From Chloroflexi bacterium AL-N1 (GTDB taxonomy: Bacteria; Chloroflexota; Chloroflexia; Chloroflexales; Roseiflexaceae), in NCBI GenBank assembly GCA_013122435.1, contig WYDT01000007.1, positions 310,001 to 374,000 of the forward strand: DNA of 64,000 nt, read 5' to 3'. The translations under genes were made by a program, and so were the position numbers. Under the pieces are notes generated by a model, which made no database searches, was not told the origin of the DNA, and saw only the letters and a list, made by a program, of their open reading frames with translations. Positions 20,317 to 29,235 of the stretch are shown here, one piece after another (position 1 is the stretch's first letter; each line of letters starts with the position of its first letter).

Positions 20317-21303
20317 ATGAACACGAAACGACCCACACACCGTTTATTCCAGATCTTTAGTGTTGGACTTCTATTGGTAGCATCAATTGCGTTCAGTGGC
20401 ATTGTGACCGCACAGGATAAGGACCGCCCACCTGATCAACAGGGTGATATCGTAACTTCCGAAGCTGATGGGATACATACGGCAGCAGTACGTGAATGGA
20501 CGATTGAAGAGATGGAGAACGCTATTCCTTATCCAATGCCTACGCTACAAGACACGTCTACACTTCCCGGTACTGATGATTCCAGTACTCCTGATGGTGA
20601 GGCTGGTGTTATTCCCGGTACGCCACCTCAGAATACACCGGGCACAGATGACGCAACTATCGCGTCAAACGAAGTACCTTCATATGGCCGTTATCCTTAT
20701 AGCGCAGTCGGCAAACTCTTTTTCCGTCAGTATGGACGTTCTTATGTATGTTCTGCATCGGTGGTGAAGAACAATGCGATTTGGACTGCCGGACATTGTG
20801 TTCATGAGGGCAATGGCCGCTCTGATGGATGGTCAACCAATGTCGTCTTTATTCCTCAGTATCGTAATGGCAGTGCACCATGTGGTCAGTGGCCAGTTAC
20901 TAATTTGAAAACAACTTCACAGTGGCGCAATGGGAGTGATTTTGCCCATGATTTTGGGGGCGGACGTGTGAATGCGAACATTAGTTGTACAGGTAAACTT
21001 GGGTTTGCTTACAATCAGAATTATGGAAAACGATGGACCGCAGTGGGTTATCCAGCCGGCTCGCCATTCAATGGAAGTAGAATGATTGAGTGCCGGAACC
21101 AACCACGTTCACTGATTGACTCTGGTAATCCCCGCCCATTTAGCATTCGATGTAATATGACAGGTGGTTCGAGTGGTGGTCCATATATTATCAACAGCAA
21201 TGCCATCAACGGTAATGTAAGCTATGGATACCGCAATCGCCCCAACGAACTATACTCCCCATATTTCGGTAGTGCAGCGAAGAGTTTTTATGATGGCCTT
21301 TAG
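20317..21303 (+). CDS. Secreted trypsin-like (V8/glutamyl endopeptidase-type) serine protease
   Basis: A 328-residue extracellular protease. Residues 1-33 form a Sec signal peptide ending near SGIVTAQ. Residues about 34-120 look like a propeptide with a Thr/Pro/Gly-rich linker. The chymotrypsin-fold domain follows, with His in WTAGHCVHEG, a candidate Asp in FAHDFGGGRVN and the nucleophile Ser in NMTGGSSGGPYI. Cysteines near these motifs can form the usual disulphides. The ATG follows AAAGGAG. A strong terminator closes the unit. A predatory or scavenging lifestyle would use such an enzyme; that is inference. Confidence 0.92.
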   Translation: MNTKRPTHRLFQIFSVGLLLVASIAFSGIVTAQDKDRPPDQQGDIVTSEADGIHTAAVREWTIEEMENAIPYPMPTLQDTSTLPGTDDSSTPDGEAGVIPGTPPQNTPGTDDATIASNEVPSYGRYPYSAVGKLFFRQYGRSYVCSASVVKNNAIWTAGHCVHEGNGRSDGWSTNVVFIPQYRNGSAPCGQWPVTNLKTTSQWRNGSDFAHDFGGGRVNANISCTGKLGFAYNQNYGKRWTAVGYPAGSPFNGSRMIECRNQPRSLIDSGNPRPFSIRCNMTGGSSGGPYIINSNAINGNVSYGYRNRPNELYSPYFGSAAKSFYDGL

Positions 21304-21346
21304 CAATAAAGTACATTGTCTCTGTCAACAAGCAAAATAGTAGTAT

Positions 21347-21381
21347 GCCCTTGTGCAACCGTTTTACACAAGGGCTTTTTT
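21347..21381 (+). terminator. Rho-independent terminator of the protease gene
   Basis: A 9-bp perfect stem GCCCTTGTG/CACAAGGGC (21347-21355 and 21367-21375) is followed by six T residues. No gene was seen from here to 21544. Confidence 0.9.
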
Positions 21382-21544
21382 GCAACGTGAAGCAGGTAAT
21401 AGTTGTTATCTCATATTCGATCTCCTTTTTATCTTCATTCAACAATCAATCATTCAAAAACGAACGTTAGCCATGTGATGCACGCTGTGATGCACATGTG
21501 GGCTGTCTCTGGTTGCGTTGTACTGCAAAAGAAAATAATCCTTG

Positions 21545-21658
21545 CTACCAGGGTTGGTATGGCGTAAACCCTGCATTTTTAGCAGATTGCCATTTTTTTG
21601 CCTCATGATGCATGTCATGATAACGTTCTTGTGCTACTATGATGTCCAATTCGTCCAT
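21545..21658 (-). CDS. Small 37-residue protein with a strong ribosome-binding site
   Basis: An ATG at 21658 lies four bases after AGGAGGTG, a near-perfect Shine-Dalgarno. It opens a 37-codon frame beginning MDELDIIVAQERYHDM and ending NAGFTPYQPW. The first half is an amphipathic acidic/basic helix. The type is reminiscent of short conserved Chloroflexota proteins starting M-x-E-L-x-I-I, recalled from memory and not checked. It sits directly downstream of the truncated luciferase-like gene, so both could share a transcript. No function is proposed. Confidence 0.5.
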   Translation of the reverse strand: MDELDIIVAQERYHDMHHEAKKWQSAKNAGFTPYQPW

Positions 21659-21686
21659 GAAGCACCTCCTCAAACACAAATTAGTG

Positions 21687-22013
21687 TTATAATTGCGTTA
21701 CAAGGTTTGCATCCTCCCCACTGTCAATGGCCCCCAGGCCAACTGAGAGGATCACGTACCCCTGCGAGAGATGATCAAGGGTGACGGTCTCACTCGCCAG
21801 TTTCCACGGACGACAGCGTGAGAGCGGAGTAATGAGTGTGCCGAGGCGGATATGTTCGGTTTTGACCGCGACGGCTGCCAGCGCAACCCATGGATCAATC
21901 CCCCGCATCGGGTTCCACATAAAGAAGCCATCCCCTCCAGCAGCCTCAGCCTCCTGTGCCAGCGCAACGGCTGTGGCAACATCACCCGATGGCAATATGA
22001 AATCATACTGCAT
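21687..22013 (-). pseudogene. Truncated luciferase-like (LLM) flavin-dependent oxidoreductase
   Basis: Only about 109 residues remain of a family normally near 300. The start at 22013 has GAGGTG upstream. The fragment keeps the first TIM-barrel strands: MQYDFILPSGDVATAVALAQ, GGDGFFMWNP, and KTEHIRLGTLITPLSRCRPW. The family Asp/Gly-rich GLGAIDSG follows before the frame leaves homology (ANLVTQL, stop). The C-terminal two thirds, including most of the flavin site, are absent. The deletion end lies next to the small gene at 21658, so this looks like a decayed remnant rather than a functional short protein. Confidence 0.8.
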
Positions 22014-22249
22014 CGAACACCTCGTTTCTTGATCATTGCTTCGTATACTCATCCAGTATACACAATGCAATATGACAGCTGCTGTCATATATGTTCCAGT
22101 ACAATACAAAACTCTTCCATCAGCATATGTACTATCAACAGTTTAGTAAGCAAGTGTCTCGGGATTGTTATGGAGATCGTGACAACACATCCATCTCACA
22201 ACCTGCATGTCTGCAACGATAAACCTACGGTGGTTTCTGGGAGGGTCTC

Positions 22250-23430
22250 ATGCCACAACTAGCAATCTACTTATTGGGTGCACTACATATCGAGTATGAT
22301 AGTGACACTATTACCCTTGATCGACGGAAGCACTCGCATTAGTGGCCTATCTCGCTGTGAGTAATCAAACACATCAGCGTGATCGACTTGTCGTCTTGCT
22401 ATGGCCTGCGTATAATCAGACCAATGACCGTGCGGCTCTTCGTCGTGCGCTGGCAATGCTCAATGCTACACCGCTGAGTTCATGGTTGGTGGTTGATCGT
22501 GAAACGATTGGCTTGCAACACAGCGACGACGTGTGGATTGATGTTGCACAGTTTGGTCATTTGTTGGAGAAGGTCAGCCTTCGCAATACGTCCGATACGA
22601 CAGTATCAACTGATGATGTGACCTCATTGAGCGAAGCTGTTGCACTCTATCGTGGTGATTTTATGCTGGGCTTCACTTTGTGGGATAGCCCGGAGTTCGA
22701 TGAATGGCAGTTTCTCCGGGCAGAGATATTACGTCGTGATCTGGGAAATGCACTCGATCGTTTGGTGTATAGCCGTCGTCTGTTAGGTGATGCACAGGCT
22801 GCTGTGAATGTTGATCGGCGTTGGGTCGCACTTGATATACTCAACGAAGAGGCCCACCGTTAGTTGATGTTGACCTATGTCTGGGCCGGGCAACTCGCAG
22901 ATGCATTGCGGCAGTATGACACGTGTGTGCAGATTCTGGCGGAGGAATTAGATCTGGCACCTCAGGATGCCACAACACAACTGTATGATGAGATTAAAGC
23001 TGGTCGTGTTCCAATGATCGATCGTGATATCCACCACGCAAAGCAGCGTACACAATCAGATCGCATAACGCTGCCCTACTCTCCTCTACGGCTTGCGAAC
23101 GTCGCATCTGCATCACAATCTTTCGTACAACCCCAAGCGCAACCTCTTCCTCACCATCCCACGCCATTACTCGGTCGAGAAGCAGAACTAGCCGTGCTGA
23201 CACAACATCTTGCTGATCCAGCCTGCCGCTTGATAACACTCACTGGCCCTGGTGCTATAGGGAAGACTCGTTTGGCCATACAGATAGCCCACGAACAACA
23301 ACCTCAGTTCTCTGAGGGGGTTTATTTTGTCTCGCTATCAGGGCTGCAACTCTCTCGATGTCTCGCACATGTGATTGCTGACGCACTGGGTATAAGCTTT
23401 TCAGATAAACCCACAATGCCATTCAGTTAA
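22250..23430 (+). pseudogene. Decayed BTAD/AfsR-type transcriptional activator
   Basis: The ATG at 22250 follows GGGAGGG and starts the usual BTAD-regulator N-terminus (MPQLAIYLLGALHIEYD… LDRRK). One base is missing near 22331, after which the frame carries on as LVAYLAVSNQTHQRDRLVVLLWPAY. An amber TAG at 22861-22863 replaces an expected Gln in EEAHR-x-LM. The same frame then completes the BTAD domain and enters an NB-ARC-like ATPase (GPGAIGKTRLA) that stops at 23430 after about 65 residues. At least three lesions (deletion, nonsense, truncation) make this a clear pseudogene. Intact relatives activate neighbouring gene clusters. Confidence 0.88.
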
Positions 23431-23569
23431 GGCGGTGTGGGGCATGGGAATGCGCTGTCTGTAGGAGAGATTACGAGTGAAGCTGTCGAAGGCCGGGGGG
23501 CGTGGCACGGATCTGGCCGTTGGTGGGGGTAACCCGGTATGTGTAAAACTTTTTTTGAGGAGGTGGGCG

Positions 23570-24060
23570 ATGGCCTATTCCATCCGCCAGCTACGACCGC
23601 AGGTATCGTGGTCACGGCAGATAATGTGTAATCTCATCGCCCAGATCGTTCCCCGACACCAGATTGAAGCCGCGTCACAGACCACGGGTGTGCAGGAACA
23701 GCGCACGCGCAAGCTGTCGTTTGTGCTCATTATCTGGCTCCTGATTGCGATGAATCTGTACACCCAACCCAGTGCGCCATCCCGCATGTGCTGGATAAAC
23801 TCGCCCAGGGGCTCCACTTTCTGTGGCCGACGGTGCCGCTCCAGGTACCCACCGCCTCAGCGATCTGTGTGCGTCGCTCTCAGGTGGAGGTACATCTGCT
23901 GGTCCCGTTGTTTCAGCAGATCTGTCAGCCAATGGCCACCTGACGCACGCCGGGTGCTTTTCGCTTTGGGTTACGGCTGATGGCCATTGATGGGACCATT
24001 GAAGTCGTGTCCGATACCCCCGCAATGCCGCGCCTTTGGCCGTCCGGTATTGCACCAGGG
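23570..24060 (+). mobile_element. IS4-family transposase remnant
   Basis: An ATG at 23570 after GAGGAGGTG opens an IS4-type N-terminal domain (LIAQIVPRHQIEAA… RTRKLSFVLIIWLLIAMNLY). A frameshift near 23770 moves the rest into another frame (PHVLDKLAQGLHF…), with a stop after ICQPMAT near 23941. The region around 23980 then encodes LMAIDGTIEVVSDTPA, the first catalytic Asp region of IS4 transposases (DGT…DTP). Another frameshift follows, and similarity ends near 24060. More than half of the transposase and both inverted repeats are missing, so it cannot move itself. Confidence 0.72.
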
Positions 24061-24138
24061 GGTCAGACCTCAATGGAGTCATTACCAAGAGTTCTTAAGA
24101 GGTCACATACTCCCTCTACATCAGTGGATTTGATAGGG

Positions 24139-24446
24139 TCAGGGAGTGGGCAAATGGTCGACGATTGCTGACCGGAATACAACATAAATGTTGTTGATGT
24201 TATCGCCGTTGATGGTGTGAATGACATAGAGGTCTGTATGCGGAATCCGGGTGATACCAATGACCTGTTCTTTGGGATCATAGTCGGCATCATAGGTGCG
24301 TACTACCCCTTTAGGTCCCTGTGTCAGGAGGATGCGCTGTGCTCCATCTCCCTGGACGACCACCGGATAGATAAGCTATGGCTAATTCCCTGAATCAATG
24401 GTGAGGTATAGACATAGACGGGCGTTTCATACAATGGTGTTTTCAT
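24139..24446 (-). pseudogene. Unidentified short gene with a frameshift
   Basis: An ATG at 24446, preceded by AAGGAC, begins MKTPLYETPVYVYTSPLIQG and reaches …SHSLSI. A one-base slip near 24363 then moves the frame to MVVQGDGAQRILLTQGPKG… and …HTINGDNINNIYVVF, ending at 24139. The joined product would be about 100 residues with alternating beta strands. I do not recognise the family. It lies against the IS4 remnant, and its 3' part may have been replaced (the last residues RSAIVDHLPTP look unrelated). Confidence 0.4.
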
Positions 24447-24656
24447 TGGTGGTGTCCTTCTCTCTGTGATAATGCTAGTTGATGTCGTGGTCCATATCTG
24501 CTCTTCTCTATGAGCGATTGGCTCCTCGAGAGGCGGTGAGCTTCCTACCAGCAGAGTCCCCTCTCTCCCCTCTCTCCTCTTGTCTGGGGGGATATCAATC
24601 CATACCAATGATCTGTGATCATCGATAGCCTGTGTCTAGCATCTCTTTGTGTCAGA

Positions 24657-24686
24657 GCAAGCCACCTCAACTAATGTGTGGCTTGC
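24657..24686. terminator. Perfect 9-bp hairpin
   Basis: GCAAGCCAC (24657-24665) and GTGGCTTGC (24678-24686) pair perfectly around 12 bases. It lies between a decayed gene and the distal end of the leftward peptide-locus operon, where a transcription end point is expected. Confidence 0.5.
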
Positions 24687-25052
24687 CTGCCATACTTCTC
24701 ACCACAGGTCCTGGTGATTCGTTTGTTGGAAGATTGTAAGAATGCTATTCCCCAGATTTTGTATCAGGGTTCGTAAGCAGGTGTTAGACGAATTTGAGTT
24801 GACATAATAAAAGTGGTGATTGTTGGTAACAGATTTCGTGCCTCGTTGCATACCTGTCTTCCCATGCGGAGCAATCAATACATTGAATCTCGTTCTGCTG
24901 ACCGTTCGATTCTGTCGATGGACTTTCATGCACCTGTATGCTGTCATATTGCCTCACGCTCAACCTCTTGTTAACTCTCGCATCTGTTCTTATCATAGCA
25001 GTAGAGGACGCGTTTGTGGTGTCAGATAGTTTGTGTCCTCTGGACAATCTGT
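24687..25052. other. Gap without recognised genes
   Basis: This 366-bp stretch beyond the end of the receiver-Hpt gene shows no reading frame with a ribosome-binding site or recognisable product. Its right edge meets the palindrome at 25053-25066. Confidence 0.5.
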
Positions 25053-25066
25053 GTCAGATTTCTGAC
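25053..25066. repeat. Third copy of the 14-bp palindrome GTCAGA-TT-TCTGAC
   Basis: The same 14 bases occur twice in the divergent promoter region at 31.13-31.18 kb. Here the following AGTG is also shared with the copy at 31131, giving 18 identical bases. The copy overlaps the last codons and stop of the receiver-Hpt gene (…LSEI, TGA). Confidence 0.7.
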
Positions 25067-25878
25067 AGTGCATCAGGGTTTGTGTCATCCCAACTCATGG
25101 GTGTCTGGGGCAATTCCTCAACCATCATTATGAGCTGACGAACGAGGTGGGTTATTGCTTCCTGGCGGGTGCTCAGAACACCGTGGTCTTCGATGATCTG
25201 TCGTAAATGGCCATCCAGCGCACGGAGTGTCTCCCCAAATGTTGCAAATCCCAGCATAGCAGCAGATCCAGCCAGATAATGGACAGTTTGTTGCAGAGGT
25301 GCAACTGCGGCTACAGAGGCGTGACCATTGCAGATATTTGCCCAGACTTCACTGATCCAGGGTACCCGCCCACGCGCTGTGGTGATGTAGGTGTCGCGCT
25401 GCGGTTGCATACGGGCAGCAACCCGTGACCGCAGGTCTGGATTGGTAGGAACAGCAACCTCTCTGGATTGGTAGAACCAGACATCCTCGCCATTGAGTAG
25501 CCGTTGGATGGTATGTGTAAAAACCTGTTCCTCGATCGGTTTGCCGATAAAGCCATCAAATCCGGCAGCGCGAATGCGTTGCAGATCACTGGCAAAGACA
25601 TGGGCGGTGAATGCGACCATCCGCACCTGCGCCATATGATCCTGTTTACGGAGGTAGTGTAACACTGCGTAGCCGTCTGCATCAGGTAGTTGGAGATCAA
25701 TGAGGACAATGTCGGGGATGATATGGGGGGTAGTTGTGGCCCACATCCGAACAGCCTGGTACGAGTCTACTTCGTAACAGGTCGTTACTGCGAGATCGAG
25801 CAGGAGTTCGGTGACAATAAAACGCGTATCTGGATTATCTTCTACCAGCAACACAATGGGTGGTCGGGATTCCGTCAT
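25054..25878 (-). CDS. Receiver-Hpt phosphorelay protein
   Basis: 274 residues from the ATG at 25878, chosen because GAGG lies a few bases upstream and the ORF before it has no homology. Residues 8-127 form a CheY-like receiver with the acidic pocket (VEDN, 12-15), the phospho-acceptor Asp61 in IVLIDLQLPDADGY, Thr91 and Lys113 in FIGKPI. Residues about 180-255 look like an Hpt domain, with His200 in TVHYLAGSAAMLGF matching the H-x-L-x-G-S pattern. It has no DNA-binding domain, so it should pass phosphate onwards, most plausibly to the LuxR-type regulator at 31.3 kb. It starts 13 bases after the histidine kinase stop, so the two are co-translated. Confidence 0.88.
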   Translation of the reverse strand: MTESRPPIVLLVEDNPDTRFIVTELLLDLAVTTCYEVDSYQAVRMWATTTPHIIPDIVLIDLQLPDADGYAVLHYLRKQDHMAQVRMVAFTAHVFASDLQRIRAAGFDGFIGKPIEEQVFTHTIQRLLNGEDVWFYQSREVAVPTNPDLRSRVAARMQPQRDTYITTARGRVPWISEVWANICNGHASVAAVAPLQQTVHYLAGSAAMLGFATFGETLRALDGHLRQIIEDHGVLSTRQEAITHLVRQLIMMVEELPQTPMSWDDTNPDALSEI

Positions 25879-25891
25879 GATATACCTCATC

Positions 25892-27424
25892 CTAGCTATC
25901 GGTATGTTGTATGGTGTGGTGTGATGGCAGGGAGAGATCAGGCTGCGGAGGCACCGGCAAGCGCACAAAGAAGGTAGACCCCACCCCAACCTCACTTTCA
26001 AACCACATGGTTCCTTCCTGTAATTCGACTAATTGTTTGCAGATGGACAGCCCCAGACCGCTCCCCGGTTGGGTAATGGCGCTGGGGCTGGGCACCTGTT
26101 GAAATGCTTCAAAGATGCGGTCATGCTGATCGGGGGGGATACCCATCCCAGTATCTGCAATGGCCAGGGTCACATGCTGAGTGGTTTTGTGGGCAATGCG
26201 TACTTCTATGTGGCCATGCTCGGTAAACTTGACCGCGTTACTGAGCAAGTTGAGGACAACTTGCCGTGTGAGTTTGGCGTCACACCAGCCATGGAGGAGG
26301 GGGCCGACAAACTGAACCTGCACCGTGAGCCCTTTCGCATCCACAAGACTCTGCATATTATCGATACACTCCTGGACCAGGGTCGAGAGATCGACGACGG
26401 CTGGTTCACAGGAGATCTGCCCAGATTCAATTTTAGCTTTGTCGAGCAGGTCATTGACTAACGCAAGAAGTTGAGTTGTATTGGCTAAGAGCCGTTGTTG
26501 AATATCCTGCTGACGTTCAGTCAGGGGCCCATAGCGCGGTTTGCTCAGGAACTGGGCGTAGTTCAGAATGGCATTCAGTGGGGTACGCAGGTCATGACTG
26601 ACCATCGAGATAAACTGGGACTTAAACTGACTGGCGGCTTCTGCTCGTTCCTTGGCCTGAGCAACCTCTTGTAAATGGGTATTTGCGGCATCTCTGGTGA
26701 TTACTGCATGTATGGCCTGCTGAGCGAGAATCAGAGGGATTATTGTAGGCAGAACGAGCCATGGTTGTAAGAACCAAGCAATGCTGGCAAGCCCTCCCAT
26801 GGTGCTGGCAATCATGGAGAAGAAGTATGTTTCACTCAGCTCCGAGCGGAGGATGGTGCCAAAAGGTTTTTGCATCAAGACCGCACATTGCAGCGCCATG
26901 GTGAAAATACCGACGAGGGGATATAACACAATAATACCAATAAAACTGAGTGCTCCGATGGGAGCTACAAAAGGAATCGCTGTCATCGGAAAAAGCGTAT
27001 AAAAAGAGAAAATGATACCGTAGAGAATAGCGCGATTTGCTATCGCATCAAAGGTATCAAGCCATTTCAAACGTAGGAACACACGCATGACCACCAACGT
27101 TGCCAGGGCCACAGAGAGTACACCGTAAGCGCCCAGGACGACGATGGCAAACACACCAGGTGCTTCGGTAATGTCAATGGAAATCCTGGACGGTTCTGGC
27201 CGATCCGGGCGTTTAATTTCAATTTCAGGTGCAAAATAATCAACCAGCCCATAAACACAGGCAACCCCCATGAGCAGCCACCAGGTGATATCAGAAAACG
27301 AACGTAGAAAAAAAGTGATGAGAATGGTACTTCCAGCCCCATATAAGGTGACGGTATACAGCGTTTTCTGTCGAAACGCCGGGGATTGCAGCAATTGTCG
27401 ATAGTATTGTCGCAAGACGCTCAT
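25892..27424 (-). CDS. Membrane histidine kinase of the peptide locus
   Basis: 510 residues. The N-terminal 240 residues hold about six to eight membrane helices with no large extracellular loop, the kind of input domain seen in kinases that sense small ligands or peptides in or at the membrane. A short coiled coil (AKERAEAASQFKSQ) leads to HisKA with His277 in SMVSHDLRTPLNA. The HATPase domain follows, with N-box Asn392/Asn396 (VVLNLLSNAVKF), G1 (DTGMGIP, 424-430) and G2 (GSGLGLS, 454-460). It is a complete, probably active kinase. A hairpin separates it from the small peptide gene upstream, and the receiver-Hpt gene follows directly. Confidence 0.92.
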   Translation of the reverse strand: MSVLRQYYRQLLQSPAFRQKTLYTVTLYGAGSTILITFFLRSFSDITWWLLMGVACVYGLVDYFAPEIEIKRPDRPEPSRISIDITEAPGVFAIVVLGAYGVLSVALATLVVMRVFLRLKWLDTFDAIANRAILYGIIFSFYTLFPMTAIPFVAPIGALSFIGIIVLYPLVGIFTMALQCAVLMQKPFGTILRSELSETYFFSMIASTMGGLASIAWFLQPWLVLPTIIPLILAQQAIHAVITRDAANTHLQEVAQAKERAEAASQFKSQFISMVSHDLRTPLNAILNYAQFLSKPRYGPLTERQQDIQQRLLANTTQLLALVNDLLDKAKIESGQISCEPAVVDLSTLVQECIDNMQSLVDAKGLTVQVQFVGPLLHGWCDAKLTRQVVLNLLSNAVKFTEHGHIEVRIAHKTTQHVTLAIADTGMGIPPDQHDRIFEAFQQVPSPSAITQPGSGLGLSICKQLVELQEGTMWFESEVGVGSTFFVRLPVPPQPDLSLPSHHTIQHTDS

Positions 27425-27443
27425 ATACGTATGATCCTATACA

Positions 27444-27490
27444 ATCTTGCAGATGAGCCACCCTGCTAATAGGTAACTCATCTGCAAGAT
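27444..27490 (-). promoter_or_regulatory. Hairpin between peptide gene 2 and the histidine kinase
   Basis: A perfect 14-bp stem (27444-27457 and 27477-27490) with a 19-base loop fills the 86-bp gap between the peptide stop and the kinase start. The U run expected of a terminator is absent. It could limit read-through or stabilise the peptide part of the transcript, giving more peptide than kinase. Confidence 0.6.
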
Positions 27491-27510
27491 ACATCGATAC
27501 TAACGTGAAA

Positions 27511-27711
27511 CTACCGACAACTACGACAGCATTTATGGAAAGTGTGTGTATGACATCCAGCACCGCCGCCACCAGGTGAGGGAACCACTCGACTCTCTGT
27601 CTGAGCATCAGTTATTGGGACAGCTTCATCATATCCCTCACCCATGATCGGTGTTCCGATAGCAAAGACAAACATCATCGTTAGAAGAGATCGACTTATC
27701 CACAAAAACAT
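27511..27711 (-). CDS. Small secreted peptide precursor 2 with CCRSCR terminus
   Basis: 66 residues. The ATG at 27711 follows AGGAGGG with four bases between. Residues 1-23 form a signal-like hydrophobic segment (MFLWISRSLLTMMFVFAIG). The middle is acidic and polar, then comes PGGGGAG and a short tail with four cysteines (53, 61, 62 and 65) and three histidines, ending K-CCRSCR. The precursor 18 bases upstream shares the pattern M-x-x-W-x-x-R-S, a Gly run and a C-terminal CCR-[ST]-CR, so this is a family and not a chance frame. The likely product is a short Cys-rich peptide released after the Gly stretch; the cut site and any modification are inference. No known family came to mind. Confidence 0.75.
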   Translation of the reverse strand: MFLWISRSLLTMMFVFAIGTPIMGEGYDEAVPITDAQTESRVVPSPGGGGAGCHTHTFHKCCRSCR

Positions 27712-27729
27712 ACGTCCCTCCTAAAAGAC

Positions 27730-27942
27730 CTATCGGCATGTCCGACAACATCGATTGCCGTTATCACCATCTGTTGAAGCGCCATTACCACCACCACCAC
27801 CACCACGATCTATCACGACATGTTGATCAGGTTGTGGTTGATCGATAGGAGACACAGATACTGAACCTTGACTTATACCAGGTATTCCAACGGCGATTGC
27901 GAACATACATGTGGCTCAACTTCGTAACATCCATCGTTGCAT
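27730..27942 (-). pseudogene. Small secreted peptide precursor 1 with CCRTCR terminus and an in-frame TGA
   Basis: A 70-codon frame starts at an ATG (27942) preceded by GAGGGATGT, the same leader layout as peptide 2 (GAGGGACGT). It encodes MQRWMLRS, then TGA at 27918-27916, then a hydrophobic stretch ending VGIPG. A polar region, six Gly codons and the tail NGNRCCRTCR follow. When aligned with peptide 2 the TGA falls on a Leu (TTA to TGA is one change). Initiation at an internal ATG (27906) would give 58 residues with a shorter signal. It may be a freshly inactivated paralogue, a base error or a recoded site. The conserved tail argues the gene was under selection recently. Confidence 0.6.
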
Positions 27943-27965
27943 ACATCCCTCTTGCTGCAATTAGT

Positions 27966-29210
27966 TTATGAACCATATCGATTTATGACCCACGTTTGCC
28001 AATCCTGCTCAAATGTTTCGTACTGCACCCCAAAAACCTCTTGCAATGCAGCATCGAAGTCCCGTCTTGGTGTATAAGTTTCAACTAACTCCCAAAATCC
28101 CTCCAGACCTCCATAGGTTTCAGTGATATACACCACTAATGAATAGGCTAAGGCGTAATCGACCCCGTTTTCATCTTGCAACCCCTGATGCATATGCTCC
28201 AGGTCTTGCATGCTAAACCGATTCTCGGTATCAATAATGGGGATAAACAAGTCCTGATCCGCGACATCCCGTAACACATCATCGTAATAGGCGTCTGCAA
28301 CATATTCTGCCAATCCTTCAAACATCCACGGTGCCATATCATCGGTCGAAACAAAGGCGCGATGAGTGACGAAGTGAGCATATTCGTGCGTGATCAGATG
28401 TTGCAAAGTATCGCCCCATCCCAGATCAGGATCATAAAACCCAAAGCCGAACGAGTAGGGTGCCGAGATCGCAATGTAATCTGAGACAGCCTCCGAATAA
28501 CTCGGTTGATATATGCCTTTGCCGCGCCCCCCATCCGTCAGACGTGGCAATCCCGTCACGGGACGGATATGCACATCGAGGGGTGCGTCAGGAAGACGAC
28601 CAAGACGTTCCCCAGCCATCGCCCGTGCCTCCTCAACGATGGCAACGATGTGTTCCTCAGCAACATGACTCCACGCATAGTGATATAACGTAAAATGTTC
28701 GTATTCACTGACCGCACGTGCTCCCAGCAGATCTTCACCTGGCTCTGCAAACAGCCATTCCCCATCAACTTCACGAAAGAGCCAGTCAGCCGCAGATCCG
28801 GTTTCCGTTCTGATATGGGCCTGCATAAATCCGTGATCACGTGGGGTAACGTCCTGAACGGTATGCGCGAATGCGTAGTCACTGCCAAAGATCATCATCG
28901 TATCTTCAAATTCCACAACCATCTTGCGGGACAGGGCACGATTAGATGGCGCCATAAGGCGTTCAATGATCGTCACATCATTGGTTCTATGCGCTTCGGT
29001 ATAGCGATCCAGCGTCGCCTGAATCCCCTCTTTGATCGCGGCCAACTCATCAGGTCTGTCAGCCGCTGATGCGTCTGCTGTCGCGATGGGTGTGGTGTCT
29101 TCCGGTGCAGGATTGCGCTCCTGTGCAACAGGCACAGCACGACAGGCGCCTAGGAGCATCAGACTCAAGCAACTCCAGATAGTGATGTGTATCGATAAAC
29201 GACGACTCAT
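27966..29210 (-). CDS. Lipoprotein gluzincin-type metallopeptidase
   Basis: About 414 residues from the ATG at 29210, which has GAGGTACGC upstream. It begins with a lipoprotein signal (…LSLMLLGAC), so it is anchored outside the membrane. After an NTF2-like or helical region comes a peptidase MA-like domain: HEYAHFVTHR supplies the HExxH zinc site and EGLAEYVAD about 28 residues later supplies the third ligand. The C-terminal part (YALAYSLVVYITETYG) is typical of this peptidase group. It starts 25 bases after the peptide-binding protein stop and is followed by the two peptide genes. This makes it a candidate for maturing or degrading those peptides; that role is inference from context. Confidence 0.88.
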   Translation of the reverse strand: MSRRLSIHITIWSCLSLMLLGACRAVPVAQERNPAPEDTTPIATADASAADRPDELAAIKEGIQATLDRYTEAHRTNDVTIIERLMAPSNRALSRKMVVEFEDTMMIFGSDYAFAHTVQDVTPRDHGFMQAHIRTETGSAADWLFREVDGEWLFAEPGEDLLGARAVSEYEHFTLYHYAWSHVAEEHIVAIVEEARAMAGERLGRLPDAPLDVHIRPVTGLPRLTDGGRGKGIYQPSYSEAVSDYIAISAPYSFGFGFYDPDLGWGDTLQHLITHEYAHFVTHRAFVSTDDMAPWMFEGLAEYVADAYYDDVLRDVADQDLFIPIIDTENRFSMQDLEHMHQGLQDENGVDYALAYSLVVYITETYGGLEGFWELVETYTPRRDFDAALQEVFGVQYETFEQDWQTWVINRYGS

Positions 29211-29235
29211 GCGTACCTCATAATCTAGTCGTGGG

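Noticed and set aside
27781-27806. Trinucleotide ACC repeat as a short tandem repeat or CRISPR-like signal
   Set aside because: It is the Gly codon run of peptide precursor 1 read on the opposite strand.
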